From Tenacibaculum aquimarinum (GTDB lineage: Bacteria; Bacteroidota; Bacteroidia; Flavobacteriales; Flavobacteriaceae), in NCBI RefSeq assembly GCF_022478115.1, contig NZ_JAKGSC010000002.1, positions 310,001 to 374,000 on the forward strand: a stretch of 64,000 nt of DNA. Direction: 5' to 3'. Positions 34,852-43,403 of the stretch are shown here, one piece after another (position 1 is the first letter of the stretch; each line of letters starts with the position of its first letter). The position numbers and the translations under genes are program-made. The notes under the pieces are model-generated. The model worked only from the letters and a program-made list of their open reading frames with translations. It did not search any database and had not been told where the DNA came from.

Positions 34852-34876
34852 AAATCCTCATTAAAAATGAGGATTT
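34852..34876 (-). terminator. Terminator of the Lrp/AsnC gene
   Basis: AAATCCTCATT (34852-34862) and AATGAGGATTT (34866-34876) form an 11-bp stem with a 3-base loop. On the minus strand a T run follows. It lies 23 bp after the regulator's stop. Confidence 0.85.
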
Positions 34877-34899
34877 GATAATATTTATGCATTTATATA

Positions 34900-35379
34900 T
34901 TATAATTCTTTAAAAATAGCATGCATCATACGTTTTTTATCATTGATACTTTCTTCTAAAGCAATTGTAGTTTCTGTTCTATTAACTCCAGGAATTTCAT
35001 CTATTGCATAAATAATGTCTTTTGCATCATTAGTTCCTTTTGCTCTTACTTTACAAAATATATTATAAACACCTGCTACAACATAAGCTACAGTAACGTT
35101 TGGTATTTTACGTAAATTATCTATTACATCTTGTGTCATAGATGTTTTTTCTAGAAAAATACCTACATGCGCAATAAAAGAGTAACCCATTTTTTCGTAA
35201 TTCAAAGTTAACGTAGAACCTTGAATTATACCTTCATCTTCCATCTTTTTAACACGAACATGAATTGTTCCTGCAGATACTAATAATTTTTTTGCAATAT
35301 CAGTAAACGGAGTTCTAGCATTTTCAATTAAAATATCTAAAATTTGATGATCTATTTCATCTAATACGAATTTCTTCAT
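34900..35379 (-). CDS. Lrp/AsnC family transcriptional regulator
   Basis: The ATG at 35379 (MKKFVLDEIDHQILDIL) is the family start and gives 159 residues; an in-frame start ten codons upstream is less likely. The N-terminal winged HTH is IDHQILDILIENARTPFTDI with TIHVRVKKMEDEGII as recognition part. The RAM ligand-binding domain follows from about 65 (GYSFIAHVGIFLE to TETTIALEES). Lrp proteins sense amino acids. The target is not evident; the E1 gene just downstream is a candidate. Confidence 0.93.
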   Translation of the reverse strand: MKKFVLDEIDHQILDILIENARTPFTDIAKKLLVSAGTIHVRVKKMEDEGIIQGSTLTLNYEKMGYSFIAHVGIFLEKTSMTQDVIDNLRKIPNVTVAYVVAGVYNIFCKVRAKGTNDAKDIIYAIDEIPGVNRTETTIALEESINDKKRMMHAIFKEL

Positions 35380-35464
35380 TTTTTGTGTTTTATTCAAATA
35401 ATACCGCAAAAATATATATTTTTTACAAATAAATGAAAGAAAAAACGAGAAAAATTCAAAAAAA

Positions 35465-36508
35465 TTAACTCTCGAAAACGATTTCGTTGTGTCCTTTCTG
35501 ATTATTTAACTCTTCTTTTTGTATTTCTTCTAGTTTAGAAACAAATTTGCCTTCAATAATTTTATCTATATACTGAAATGCTTTATCATCTTGATTACCA
35601 TATCTATGAATTACATCGAAAAATGATTTTTGATTGTTAGGAATGTCAAAATACAGCTTATACTCATCAAAGTTTTTAGCAATTGCTACATGACAAACTC
35701 CTTGTAAAAGCGCAAAGAAATTAAATTTACGCGCTTCTTCCCTATTATAATCGTCAGGAAAATGACCAGCTTCAATTAAAATTGTATTGTAACCTAACTT
35801 CTGAAAATTATCTCCAGTTGCAGTTGGATAAAACTCATCCGTATAACGCCCAATAAAGTTTGGTATAATTTGTTGCAAAAGTGAATTCATAGCAACAATT
35901 ACATTCATTGTTTGCTTTCTCCCATCAGTTAGCGATCTTGTTTCCTCTTCCGAAGGTGCTAAAAAAGATATAGTTGCAGGGTTTTCTGTTCCCTCTACTC
36001 CAAAAATCGTACGCTGATCATGTAGATTAAAGCAAAATTGCGGCTTAAAATCATCTAAAACCGTACGCAACAATTTACTTTCTTTTGCTTGTAATGCAAC
36101 TGCATCTCTATTTAAATCAATGTTATTTGCATTTACTCTTGTATATGCTTTAGATCCATCTGGATTTAGCATTGGTATAATTTTAATAGTACAGTTATTT
36201 AAAACCTCTTGTACAAAAGTCTCATTACTATTTTCAATAACATTTAACAAATCGAAAACAGCTTTGGTTCCTGTGCTTTCGTTTCCGTGCATTTGAGACC
36301 AAATTAAAATCTTTCGTTTTCCGCTTCCAAATGAGACACTATATATAGGAGTGTTTTTTTCCGAAGTTCCAATTTGTGAAACTTTTGTTTTATTCAATTT
36401 TAAAATATTAGGTTTAATATCTTCAAAAGTAATCCACTTACCAAACAACGAAGTTTCTTTTTGCTGCTGATATATTTTTTGTAATTCTAAAATAGAAAGT
36501 AATTGCAT
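35465..36508 (-). CDS. M14-type zinc carboxypeptidase
   Basis: The 347-residue protein shows the M14 zinc ligands H and E in SQMHGNESTGTKAVFDLL, the substrate-binding stretch MLNPDGSKAYTRVNANNIDLNRDA, a third-ligand candidate in FCFNLHDQRTIFG, and a C-side catalytic Glu candidate in NTILIEAGHFPDD. No signal peptide is seen, so it is probably cytoplasmic, acting on peptides or cell-wall fragments. It is divergent from an XRE regulator across a 331-bp region full of TTAC-N4-GTAA sites, three of which lie just before its start, so control by that regulator is likely. Confidence 0.88.
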   Translation of the reverse strand: MQLLSILELQKIYQQQKETSLFGKWITFEDIKPNILKLNKTKVSQIGTSEKNTPIYSVSFGSGKRKILIWSQMHGNESTGTKAVFDLLNVIENSNETFVQEVLNNCTIKIIPMLNPDGSKAYTRVNANNIDLNRDAVALQAKESKLLRTVLDDFKPQFCFNLHDQRTIFGVEGTENPATISFLAPSEEETRSLTDGRKQTMNVIVAMNSLLQQIIPNFIGRYTDEFYPTATGDNFQKLGYNTILIEAGHFPDDYNREEARKFNFFALLQGVCHVAIAKNFDEYKLYFDIPNNQKSFFDVIHRYGNQDDKAFQYIDKIIEGKFVSKLEEIQKEELNNQKGHNEIVFES

Positions 36509-36522
36509 AGTTCTTTTTTACT

Positions 36523-36846
36523 TGACAAAAGTAACATTTTATTTTAGGATGTTTTACAAAAGTAAATTTATCAATTGTTACAAATGTAAAACGATAATTT
36601 GTGAATTTAATTTACAATTCTATTCAAAAATTATTTTTCATCAAACTCTTTCAATATTAAAAAAACCTCAGCATTGATTTTTATTATATTAATTATTTAA
36701 TCGATTGTTTTTGAGTTTATTAAAAACACTTAAATAAAGTTATTATTTAAATTAATTTTATTGTGCTAATGATTTAACATTGTAAACTTGTAATTGAATT
36801 TTACAAATGTTACATTTGTAACATCGCAAATATGTTACAATGGTAA
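36523..36846. promoter_or_regulatory. Cluster of TTAC-N4-GTAA operators between the M14 and XRE genes
   Basis: Sites are TTACAAAAGTAA (36554-36565), TTACAAATGTAA (36578-36589), TTACATTTGTAA (36810-36821) and TTACAATGGTAA (36835-36846), plus a one-mismatch TGACAAAAGTAA (36523-36534). The third is half of a 21-bp perfect palindrome with a single central base (36801-36821). The fourth contains the XRE start codon (36840). The rest of the gap 36509-36839 is AT-rich with no other signal. Confidence 0.7.
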
Positions 36847-37193
36847 ACACAGCAGATTTTATAAACAGACTTAAAAAAGTGATGGAATTTCACCAATTAA
36901 CGGCATCTAATTTTGCAGATGCAATTGGCGTACAGCGCTCTTCTATCTCGCATATTCTTTCCGGAAGAAACAAACCAAGTTTGGATTTTGTTTTGAAAAT
37001 TACAAACACATACACCGATGTTGATATGTATTGGCTTTTAAATGGAACAGGAAATTTTCCGAAAGAAAAGAGACAAACTACTTCTTCCCTACCAAATTTA
37101 TCGGCTTCAAACAATAACTCTAGGTCTGAGAAAAAGATACAACGAATTGTTGTTTTTTATGAAGACGGTACTTTTGAAGAATACAACAAGTAG
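36840..37193 (+). CDS. XRE-family transcriptional regulator
   Basis: The 117-residue protein has an N-terminal HTH: FINRLKKVMEFHQLTASNFADAIGVQRSSISHILSGRNKPSLDFVLKI, with recognition helix around RSSISHILSG. A C-terminal DVDMYWLLNGTG segment, a Ser/Asn-rich linker and a short beta tail (RIVVFYEDGTFEEYNK) follow; that tail is a feature of several flavobacterial XRE proteins. The start codon sits inside an operator-like sequence, so binding would block its own translation start region and probably its transcription. It likely represses itself and the divergent M14 gene. Confidence 0.9.
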   Translation: MVNTADFINRLKKVMEFHQLTASNFADAIGVQRSSISHILSGRNKPSLDFVLKITNTYTDVDMYWLLNGTGNFPKEKRQTTSSLPNLSASNNNSRSEKKIQRIVVFYEDGTFEEYNK

Positions 37194-37222
37194 AAGAACT
37201 ACTTATCTATTTTAAAATTTTA

Positions 37223-37606
37223 TTACAAAACATATTCATTGAATATATCTTCTAATTCTTTTTGAGGATCAATACATAAACCTGAATGCGTTTTAGAACT
37301 CTGTACAATTGTACTTCTACAAGCTGCCAACCACCTGAATCTATCAGACATTTCAAAAGCTCCAATTTTACCTCCCAAAGAACTTCCTTCGCAAATCAGT
37401 TGCCAAGCTTGTAAGTAATTATTAAAGGTCTCTAGCGTAATCTCAGATGAAAAAGCTATTAACTTATCTGGGTTAACAAAGTATTTTATTCCTAGAAATT
37501 TTTTCCTTTTTGAAAACAAAATAACACCAACATTAAAAAACTCCTCCCTTTCTACTTTAGGAACAATTCTTATAATTGCATATTCAAATGTGTACTTATT
37601 TTGCAT
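37223..37606 (-). CDS. DUF3037 family protein
   Basis: The 127-residue protein shows the DUF3037 pattern: YEYAIIRIVPKVEREEFFNV-like start (here FEYAIIRIVPKVEREEFFNV), GVILFSKRKKFLG, then DRFRWLAACRSTIVQSSKTH. Function is unknown. The family is often found directly after a HipA-like kinase gene, as here with an 11-bp overlap, which implies joint action. No signal peptide. Confidence 0.87.
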   Translation of the reverse strand: MQNKYTFEYAIIRIVPKVEREEFFNVGVILFSKRKKFLGIKYFVNPDKLIAFSSEITLETFNNYLQAWQLICEGSSLGGKIGAFEMSDRFRWLAACRSTIVQSSKTHSGLCIDPQKELEDIFNEYVL

Positions 37607-38375
37607 CTTCAGCCTCTTTTACTAATACATCTATCTTAGAAAACCTTGTGTCAATAAATTTTACATAAGCTTCTCTCATTTCATTAGGACTAAAAACATC
37701 TGACTCACTCAACAACCAATCTTCTGGTATGCTTGCAACAATCGCTGCTATTTTATCTAAATTTAACAACTGTTTAATTTCTTCTGACGCTTCAGCTAAA
37801 CAAGTTGCTTTCTCTAACAAAACATGATCTTTTACAAGTGGAAAGGTTCTAGAAAGGTGATTCTCCCAATTTTTCCAATCGTGATGAAAATAAAAGCTAG
37901 CGCCGTTATCTATAATCCAAAGTTCATTATTCCAATGTAATAGATTAGTGTTTTTTGCTGTTCTATCAATATTACTAATAATACTGTCTAATAAGACTAC
38001 TTTTGAAGCCGTCATCGGATCAACAGTACTTACTAAAGGATCATATGTAATTGCTTCAGATAAAAAATGCAATCCTAAATTTAAACCAACACTAAACTTT
38101 AGTAAGTCTTGTATTTCTTCGTCTGGCTCCGTTTTACTAAAAGAGTCGTCTAAATTCATAAAAACCAATTCCGGAACTTTTAAGCCAATTACTCGCGCAA
38201 TTTCTCCGCCAATAAATTCTGATATTAATGCTTTTTTACCTTGACCTGCTCCTCTAAATTTTAATACATATAAAAATCCGTCATTTGCTTTTACAATTGC
38301 AGGAAGTGAACCTCCTTCTCGTAAAGGACAGAGATACTGAGTAACATCAACTGTTCTAATGTCTAATTTATTCAT
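37596..38375 (-). CDS. HipA-like kinase family protein
   Basis: The 259-residue protein is shorter than classical HipA. It has an N-terminal nucleotide-binding part (GGSLPAIVKANDGFLYVLKF), a catalytic loop-like LDSIISNIDRTAKNTNLL, where N-x-D-R and a later N resemble the HipA/PI3K-type loop, and the metal-binding IIDNGASFYFH. It is paired with DUF3037. Unlike hipBA, no HTH gene precedes it in the same operon; the XRE gene nearby is convergent. A protein kinase or other small-molecule kinase role is possible; toxicity cannot be claimed. Confidence 0.8.
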   Translation of the reverse strand: MNKLDIRTVDVTQYLCPLREGGSLPAIVKANDGFLYVLKFRGAGQGKKALISEFIGGEIARVIGLKVPELVFMNLDDSFSKTEPDEEIQDLLKFSVGLNLGLHFLSEAITYDPLVSTVDPMTASKVVLLDSIISNIDRTAKNTNLLHWNNELWIIDNGASFYFHHDWKNWENHLSRTFPLVKDHVLLEKATCLAEASEEIKQLLNLDKIAAIVASIPEDWLLSESDVFSPNEMREAYVKFIDTRFSKIDVLVKEAEDAK

Positions 38376-38380
38376 CTAAA

Positions 38381-40822
38381 TTATTGCAACAACTTAGCCA
38401 TTGCTTCTTTAATAATAGCTTCGTTTTTATTTCTACTAGAATGATTCGCTTTTCCTTGAAACTGCACCATTTGACGTAATAAATTTACGCCAACTTTATC
38501 AAAACCATATTGTTTGTATTGATTTCCTTTTACAACAACATCATCTACAAGGTTTTGAATCGCTTCAGTGTTATCACTTTTTGCAATAAACTCAAATGCT
38601 TTTTGATAGAATGCTTTGTCTTTGGCAATGTTCGTTAAAAACATACCGCTAAGTATGTGCTTAGCTACAAAAGGTAATTCGCTTTCATCTTTTTCTTCAA
38701 TAAAAATACGTGTTAACGGCGTTGCTAAGACTTTTCTAATTTCATCTGGCATTGCTTTAGATTTTTCGATAGCTACTTTTTTATCCACATAATACAAACC
38801 AACCAAACCTTTACCAATTACTGAATACGATTTACTTTGTAATGCTTTTTCAAAAATTGGTTGCAATTCAGGATCTGTTAATTTACCCAATGTTTCAACG
38901 GCAGCAGCTTGCACCAACGTTTTGACATCATTATTTGCAATTTGCTTAATCTTACTAATAACAGCTTTTTTAGTGTGCTTGTTTATTAAATCGATATTTT
39001 CTAAAGCAAGGATTCTAATTTTATAAAAATCATCACTCATTGCATTTGCAATGGCATTAAACGCATTTTTATCATCTTGTTTTTTAGCAACTTCTAGTAA
39101 AGCTTCCTTTTTATGACCGTAATATTTGGCATGTTTTAACTGATGGATATAATCGCTCAAAACCTTATTCTCAACAATATCTGAAACTAAAACGCCATCT
39201 GTATTTATTTGAATTAAATCGGGATGATTAGTATAAGGTAACGTAAATGAAGCATCTTTTCCGTTTACAAAAACTGTATGACGCGCTGCATTACTTCCTT
39301 CAAAAACATCAATAGCTAAAGGAAATTTAAATTCTTTACCTTGTTGAAGCTGAATAATGTTTACTGTTACTGTTTTTTGAAGCTTATTATAATCGTAAGA
39401 AATTTCTAATTTCGGATGCCCGTTTCCAAAAAACCATTGATTAAAAAACCAATTTAAATCTCTTCCACTTACTTCTTCTAAGGTTAACCTTAATTGATGC
39501 GCTTCTGCAGCTTTGTATTTATAATCTGTTAAATATTTTTTTAATCCAGCATAAAAAGCCTCATCCCCTAAATAGTTACGCAACATATGTAAAATTGCAC
39601 CACCTTTGTTGTAACTAACTGCATCAAACATATCTTCTTTATCAGCATAATCAAATCGGATTAAATGCTTGTCAAAGTTTTGTCCGTTTTTATAACCCTC
39701 TACATCTTCCAACAAATGCGCGTCTGCATCTTCAACCCCATATTTATATTCTCTCCACAAATACTCGCTATAACTTGCGAAACTTTCATTTAAAGCCAAA
39801 TTAGACCAACTTTCTGTAGTAACTAAATTACCAAACCAATGATGAAAAACCTCATGTGCAATGGTGTTTTCCTGTACATTTTGATCTATTAATTGTCCTG
39901 GTTTTTGATACGCTTTTTCTCCATGAATAACAGCAGTTGTATTTTCCATAGCACCAGAAACATAATCTACACCAACAATTTGATCGTATTTATTCCAAGG
40001 ATATTCAACCCCTAATTTATCACCAAAGAAACCAATCATTTCTGCCGTGTGTCCAAAAATTTCTTTTGCATAAGGCGCATATTCTTTAGATACATAATAA
40101 CTTATAGGAAGATTTTTATTCTGTTCTCTTACAATTTCATATTCTCCAACTCCCATAAAAAACAAATATGGTGCGTGCTTTTGATCTAATTTCCAATAAT
40201 CTGTTCTGTTTGTTCCGTTTTTAGTTTGAGAAACTAATTTTCCATTAGACAACGTTTTAAATTTATCTGGAACAGTAATATAAATTTCTTGTGATGTTTT
40301 TTGATTTGGCGAATCAATTGTTGGAAACCAACAACTATTTGCTTCCGTTTCTCCTTGTGTCCAAATTTGTGTAGGTTTATTTTTGTCTAATCCGGTTGGG
40401 TTTATAAAATACAACCCTTTTGCTTGTGTTATTGCTGCACTTCCTTTTTGTTTAACTTTTTCTGGCTGCGCAGTATATTTTAAATAAATAGTAAACTCCT
40501 CATTACGTTTATATTCTCTTCCTAAATCTATAATCAACTTTAAATTGTCATAATTATAATCTAAAGTTCGGTTATTCATTTTTACTTCATGAATAATCAT
40601 TGCTTTTGCATCTAACGTAATTTTATTAGTTGCATAAAAATAAGGTGTAGCGGTAAGCCATTCTTCGCCATTTAATTTTTGCTCTTGAAAATTAAAGTCG
40701 ACCTTTAGTTTTGTGTGAATTAATTTATGTTCTTTTTCCTTTTCCGCTCTATAAGTGGTCGTTTGAGCTGTTGCCACAAGGCTTGTTAAGGCAATTAATA
40801 GTGATAAAATTTTTTTTCTCAT
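38381..40822 (-). CDS. M1 family aminopeptidase
   Basis: The 813-residue protein has a signal peptide (MRKKILSLLIALTSLVATAQ). The M1 signature is complete: exopeptidase motif GAMENTTAVI, zinc ligands in HEVFHHWFGN and the third ligand Glu in LALNESFASYSEYLW. A C-terminal helical HEAT-like part (about 560-813) is present. It trims N-terminal residues from peptides in the periplasm or at the surface, a nutritional role in protein-degrading flavobacteria. Confidence 0.95.
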   Translation of the reverse strand: MRKKILSLLIALTSLVATAQTTTYRAEKEKEHKLIHTKLKVDFNFQEQKLNGEEWLTATPYFYATNKITLDAKAMIIHEVKMNNRTLDYNYDNLKLIIDLGREYKRNEEFTIYLKYTAQPEKVKQKGSAAITQAKGLYFINPTGLDKNKPTQIWTQGETEANSCWFPTIDSPNQKTSQEIYITVPDKFKTLSNGKLVSQTKNGTNRTDYWKLDQKHAPYLFFMGVGEYEIVREQNKNLPISYYVSKEYAPYAKEIFGHTAEMIGFFGDKLGVEYPWNKYDQIVGVDYVSGAMENTTAVIHGEKAYQKPGQLIDQNVQENTIAHEVFHHWFGNLVTTESWSNLALNESFASYSEYLWREYKYGVEDADAHLLEDVEGYKNGQNFDKHLIRFDYADKEDMFDAVSYNKGGAILHMLRNYLGDEAFYAGLKKYLTDYKYKAAEAHQLRLTLEEVSGRDLNWFFNQWFFGNGHPKLEISYDYNKLQKTVTVNIIQLQQGKEFKFPLAIDVFEGSNAARHTVFVNGKDASFTLPYTNHPDLIQINTDGVLVSDIVENKVLSDYIHQLKHAKYYGHKKEALLEVAKKQDDKNAFNAIANAMSDDFYKIRILALENIDLINKHTKKAVISKIKQIANNDVKTLVQAAAVETLGKLTDPELQPIFEKALQSKSYSVIGKGLVGLYYVDKKVAIEKSKAMPDEIRKVLATPLTRIFIEEKDESELPFVAKHILSGMFLTNIAKDKAFYQKAFEFIAKSDNTEAIQNLVDDVVVKGNQYKQYGFDKVGVNLLRQMVQFQGKANHSSRNKNEAIIKEAMAKLLQ

Positions 40823-40887
40823 ATATGTTTCTGGATTTCCTGTAAAAACAGTCTCGAAATTTCAGGATATTTATTTACTTTCTATGG

Positions 40888-40907
40888 ATTCCTGCCTACC
40901 CAGGAAT
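40888..40907. repeat. Dispersed hairpin repeat (ATTCCTG ... CAGGAAT)
   Basis: ATTCCTG and CAGGAAT pair over 7 bp around a 6-base loop; TGATAATG follows. A sister copy with the same arms, loop of six and TGACAA flank lies at 58231-58250. The rest of 40823-41030 shows nothing else. Confidence 0.55.
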
Positions 40908-41030
40908 GATAATGAGTTACTTTCAATAAGTATTCCAAAAATAATAAAGAATAGTATTAAAAAATAAAAACCCATTATGGGTCAAAAATACTAAATAAAA
41001 GATTGTGAGTTGTTAATGCGTAGTTAAAAC

Positions 41031-41065
41031 AAAAAAGCCATAACAGTAATTGTTATGGCTTTTTT
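41031..41065 (-). terminator. Terminator of the sigma/DUF4252 operon
   Basis: AGCCATAACA (41036-41045) and TGTTATGGCT (41051-41060) form a perfect 10-bp stem flanked by A and T runs, 20 bp after the last gene of the operon. Confidence 0.88.
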
Positions 41066-41085
41066 AAAATATATAATTGAGTTGG

Positions 41086-41634
41086 TTATTCTTTTGCCTC
41101 TAAAAGCATTTTAAACTGAGAAAGACTTGCGTTATCTCCGTCTAAATTTACATGTTTCATTGCTTCCATAATTTTTCCAGGATTCATGTTATCTCCTAAA
41201 ATACGTGCAACTCCTACTCCTGCATCTTTACTGTAACCAAAAGCTACAATTTCATCAATTGCATCTGCATCTCCACTATAAAACACTTTTCCGTTTCCTC
41301 TTTTATCTTTAAAAGAAACTAAGCTTTTATATTCTGAAGAATTAGAAAAAATTGCTTTTAACTTGTTCTTTTCAGTTTCATAATTTGCTTCGTTACCCTT
41401 ATATTGCATTGCTACAATATTTACTTTTCTAATACTTTCTAAAGACTCTTTTACATCTGCATTTGCATCTTTTCCTTGAGACATTTTTAAAACACTCGCA
41501 GGAATATCTACAGTCATAAATCCTTTTTTATCTTGACTTTCTACTAAATAGCTTTGTAAAGTTTGTTCTTTTTTACAAGAACTCATCAATAAAACAATAG
41601 CTACTAAAGAAAGTATTGTGGATAGTTTTTTCAT
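41086..41634 (-). CDS. DUF4252 lipoprotein
   Basis: The 182-residue protein has a lipoprotein signal (STILSLVAIVLLMSSC, Cys at 20). The body KKGFMTVDIPASVLKM ... ESIRKVNIVAMQY is of DUF4252 type. Function unknown. The family commonly follows ECF sigma and anti-sigma genes in Bacteroidota and is probably a cell-envelope component of that stress response. It is the second DUF4252 copy of the operon and diverges strongly from the first. Confidence 0.85.
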   Translation of the reverse strand: MKKLSTILSLVAIVLLMSSCKKEQTLQSYLVESQDKKGFMTVDIPASVLKMSQGKDANADVKESLESIRKVNIVAMQYKGNEANYETEKNKLKAIFSNSSEYKSLVSFKDKRGNGKVFYSGDADAIDEIVAFGYSKDAGVGVARILGDNMNPGKIMEAMKHVNLDGDNASLSQFKMLLEAKE

Positions 41635-41665
41635 TTTAAGTTTGATTTTTTTGTGTTGATTTATA

Positions 41666-41692
41666 TTCGAGCGCTTTTTAAAAGCGCTCGAA
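41666..41692 (-). terminator. Hairpin between the two DUF4252 genes
   Basis: TTCGAGCGCTTTT (41666-41678) and AAAAGCGCTCGAA (41680-41692) are perfect 13-bp arms around one base. No long T run follows on the minus strand. It may partly terminate or stabilise the mRNA and so set the ratio of the two genes. Confidence 0.65.
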
Positions 41693-41701
41693 ATAAATAT
41701 A

Positions 41702-42238
41702 TTACTTACTGTTCATTTCTACTTTTACATTGTTATCTTTAGAAAAAGTATCTGCTAGTTTAGACATTTTATTAATATCTATTGTTCCTGTTAAAGAAAC
41801 AATTATAGACTCCATGTTTCCTTTAGATTTTTTACCATCGTTATCTTTGATAAACATTAATACTTCACTAACAAAATCTTTGTTTTTTGTAGCCTTAACA
41901 TAAATCTTTACATGAGAACCCTTGTCTTTAACTCGCATTAATTCTGTAAGGTTAGATTTGCTAACAGCAGATTTCACCATACCTTCCATTTGAGAAGCAA
42001 TACTAGAATTATCGGTAGAAAACATTTTTAATTCTTTTAAATCTTGAATCATTTTAAAGACTTCCATTGCTTCGTTATCTTCAGATTCTACATTAAATTT
42101 AGATAAAATTTCAAATGCATCTTTTGTTACTACTACTGTAGATACATCATCTAAATCTTCTAATTTATCGAACATTGATTGACCAAAAGTTAAACTTGAG
42201 GTAAATACTAGGGCTATTATTGTTATTATTTTTTTCAT
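41702..42238 (-). CDS. DUF4252 secreted protein
   Basis: The 178-residue protein has a signal peptide (ITIIALVFTSSLTFGQ). The mature region (LEDLDDVSTVVVTKDAFEIL, then KIYVKATKNKDFVSEVLMF) is of DUF4252 type. It lies 30 bp after the anti-sigma-like gene, as in many flavobacterial sigma/DUF4252 operons. Function unknown; presumably periplasmic. Confidence 0.85.
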   Translation of the reverse strand: MKKIITIIALVFTSSLTFGQSMFDKLEDLDDVSTVVVTKDAFEILSKFNVESEDNEAMEVFKMIQDLKELKMFSTDNSSIASQMEGMVKSAVSKSNLTELMRVKDKGSHVKIYVKATKNKDFVSEVLMFIKDNDGKKSKGNMESIIVSLTGTIDINKMSKLADTFSKDNNVKVEMNSK

Positions 42239-42268
42239 GGTTTCTTATTTTTACTTGGTTTTACTAAT

Positions 42269-42697
42269 TTACTTGGTTTTAAATATTTTATTAACTGTGT
42301 CTTCGTATGTGTATAAACTTGCTACAGCCTGGTTTCCTTTGTTAAGGTTTGTAGACAACAACTTTAAAGCTTCTGTTACTTGTGCTAACTGTTTTTCTTG
42401 TTGTCTATGCTCGTATTCTCCATAACCTGCATACATACTTATTAATAAGACTACTGACGCTGCAACTTGTAACCATTTCCAATTCTTTCTCTTAGTTTTT
42501 CTAGGTTCTAATTGAATGGTTTTGTTAAAGGTTTCGTCTTTACTTTTCTTAAAATACCCAAACATATAACTATACTCTTGCAAATGCGATGCCACATTTT
42601 CTGAGGCAAAGTATGCACTTAATGTTTTCTCTTCTTGCAAAGTGGTTTCTGCGTTCAGATATTTTTCTACTAATTTTTCTATGTTAGCTAACTCCAT
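42269..42697 (-). CDS. Anti-sigma-factor-like single-pass membrane protein
   Basis: The 142-residue protein has an N-terminal cytosolic helical part with LVEKYLNAETTLQEEKTLSAYF, typical of Bacteroidota anti-sigma proteins, one membrane helix (about 72-90, WLQVAASVVLLISMYAGYG) and a short periplasmic coiled coil. Its start overlaps the sigma factor stop by 14 bp. It probably holds the sigma factor inactive until an envelope signal. It lacks a visible HxxxCxxC zinc motif. Confidence 0.85.
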   Translation of the reverse strand: MELANIEKLVEKYLNAETTLQEEKTLSAYFASENVASHLQEYSYMFGYFKKSKDETFNKTIQLEPRKTKRKNWKWLQVAASVVLLISMYAGYGEYEHRQQEKQLAQVTEALKLLSTNLNKGNQAVASLYTYEDTVNKIFKTK

Positions 42698-43193
42698 AGT
42701 TGTGTTGTTTAATTAATGCTTCTCTTATTGTTTTTCTTGCCCTTGAAAGTGCTACTCTAATGGCTGTTGGTTTCATGTCAACCATTTTTGCAATTTCATC
42801 GAAACTATATTGTTCAATATCTCTTAATTGAATAATAATTTTTTGTTGTTCTGGTAAATCTTCTATCAGTTTATGAACTTTTTCTACACTATCATTATGT
42901 TCAACTTGCTTGTCAAGACCAGTATCTTTCTCTTTATAATTACTGTGTATTAATGTTAAATTACTAGCTTGTTTAGATTTTAATCTATCAAAACAATAAT
43001 TTTTAGTCATTGTCATAGCAAAAGCTTCTACATTCTTATACTCAGACAGTTTTTGTTTATTCTTCCAAAGTTTAAAATACAACTCTTGCGTAGCATCTTC
43101 GGCTTCTTCAGTAGATACAAGTAATCGTTTTGCTAAACGAAATACTTTATCTTTAAACGGTAAAACAGCTTTTAAAAAGTCTGATTGTTTCAT
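42684..43193 (-). CDS. ECF RNA polymerase sigma factor
   Basis: The 169-residue protein has region 2 (KDKVFRLAKRLLVSTEEAEDATQELYFKLWKN, with FAMTMTKNYCFDRLK) and region 4 (DLPEQQKIIIQLRDIEQYSF, DEIAKMVDMKPTAIRVALSR). There is no region 3, as in ECF sigma factors. It heads the sigma - anti-sigma - DUF4252 - DUF4252 operon and is probably autoregulatory. Confidence 0.95.
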   Translation of the reverse strand: MKQSDFLKAVLPFKDKVFRLAKRLLVSTEEAEDATQELYFKLWKNKQKLSEYKNVEAFAMTMTKNYCFDRLKSKQASNLTLIHSNYKEKDTGLDKQVEHNDSVEKVHKLIEDLPEQQKIIIQLRDIEQYSFDEIAKMVDMKPTAIRVALSRARKTIREALIKQHNYGVS

Positions 43194-43403
43194 TTTTATT
43201 AGTTAGATTATTGTAAACTTTTTAGATTAGTAACGTCTAAATTATCAGGTTTACATTATTACGACGAAGCAATATAAATTTTGTTACATCACAAACCTAT
43301 TTATTTTGTAATATTGCTAAAATACCCGCAAAGCGGAAGAAATAAAAAACATATACTATTACTATTCATATTACGTTACCAATATAATAAAGCCTTTAAT
43401 TTT

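Noticed and set aside
34793-34861. N-terminal extension of the fused E1 gene
   Set aside because: The added residues are not family-like, and the Lrp terminator stem begins nearby at 34852.
36840-38375. Classical hipBA toxin-antitoxin system (XRE plus HipA-like kinase)
   Set aside because: The XRE gene is on the opposite strand and convergent, the kinase is too short for HipA and pairs with DUF3037 instead. Toxicity is not supported.
43281-43403. 41-residue extension of the S41 peptidase
   Set aside because: It would place the lipoprotein signal inside the protein; the ATG at 43404 gives a normal signal peptide.
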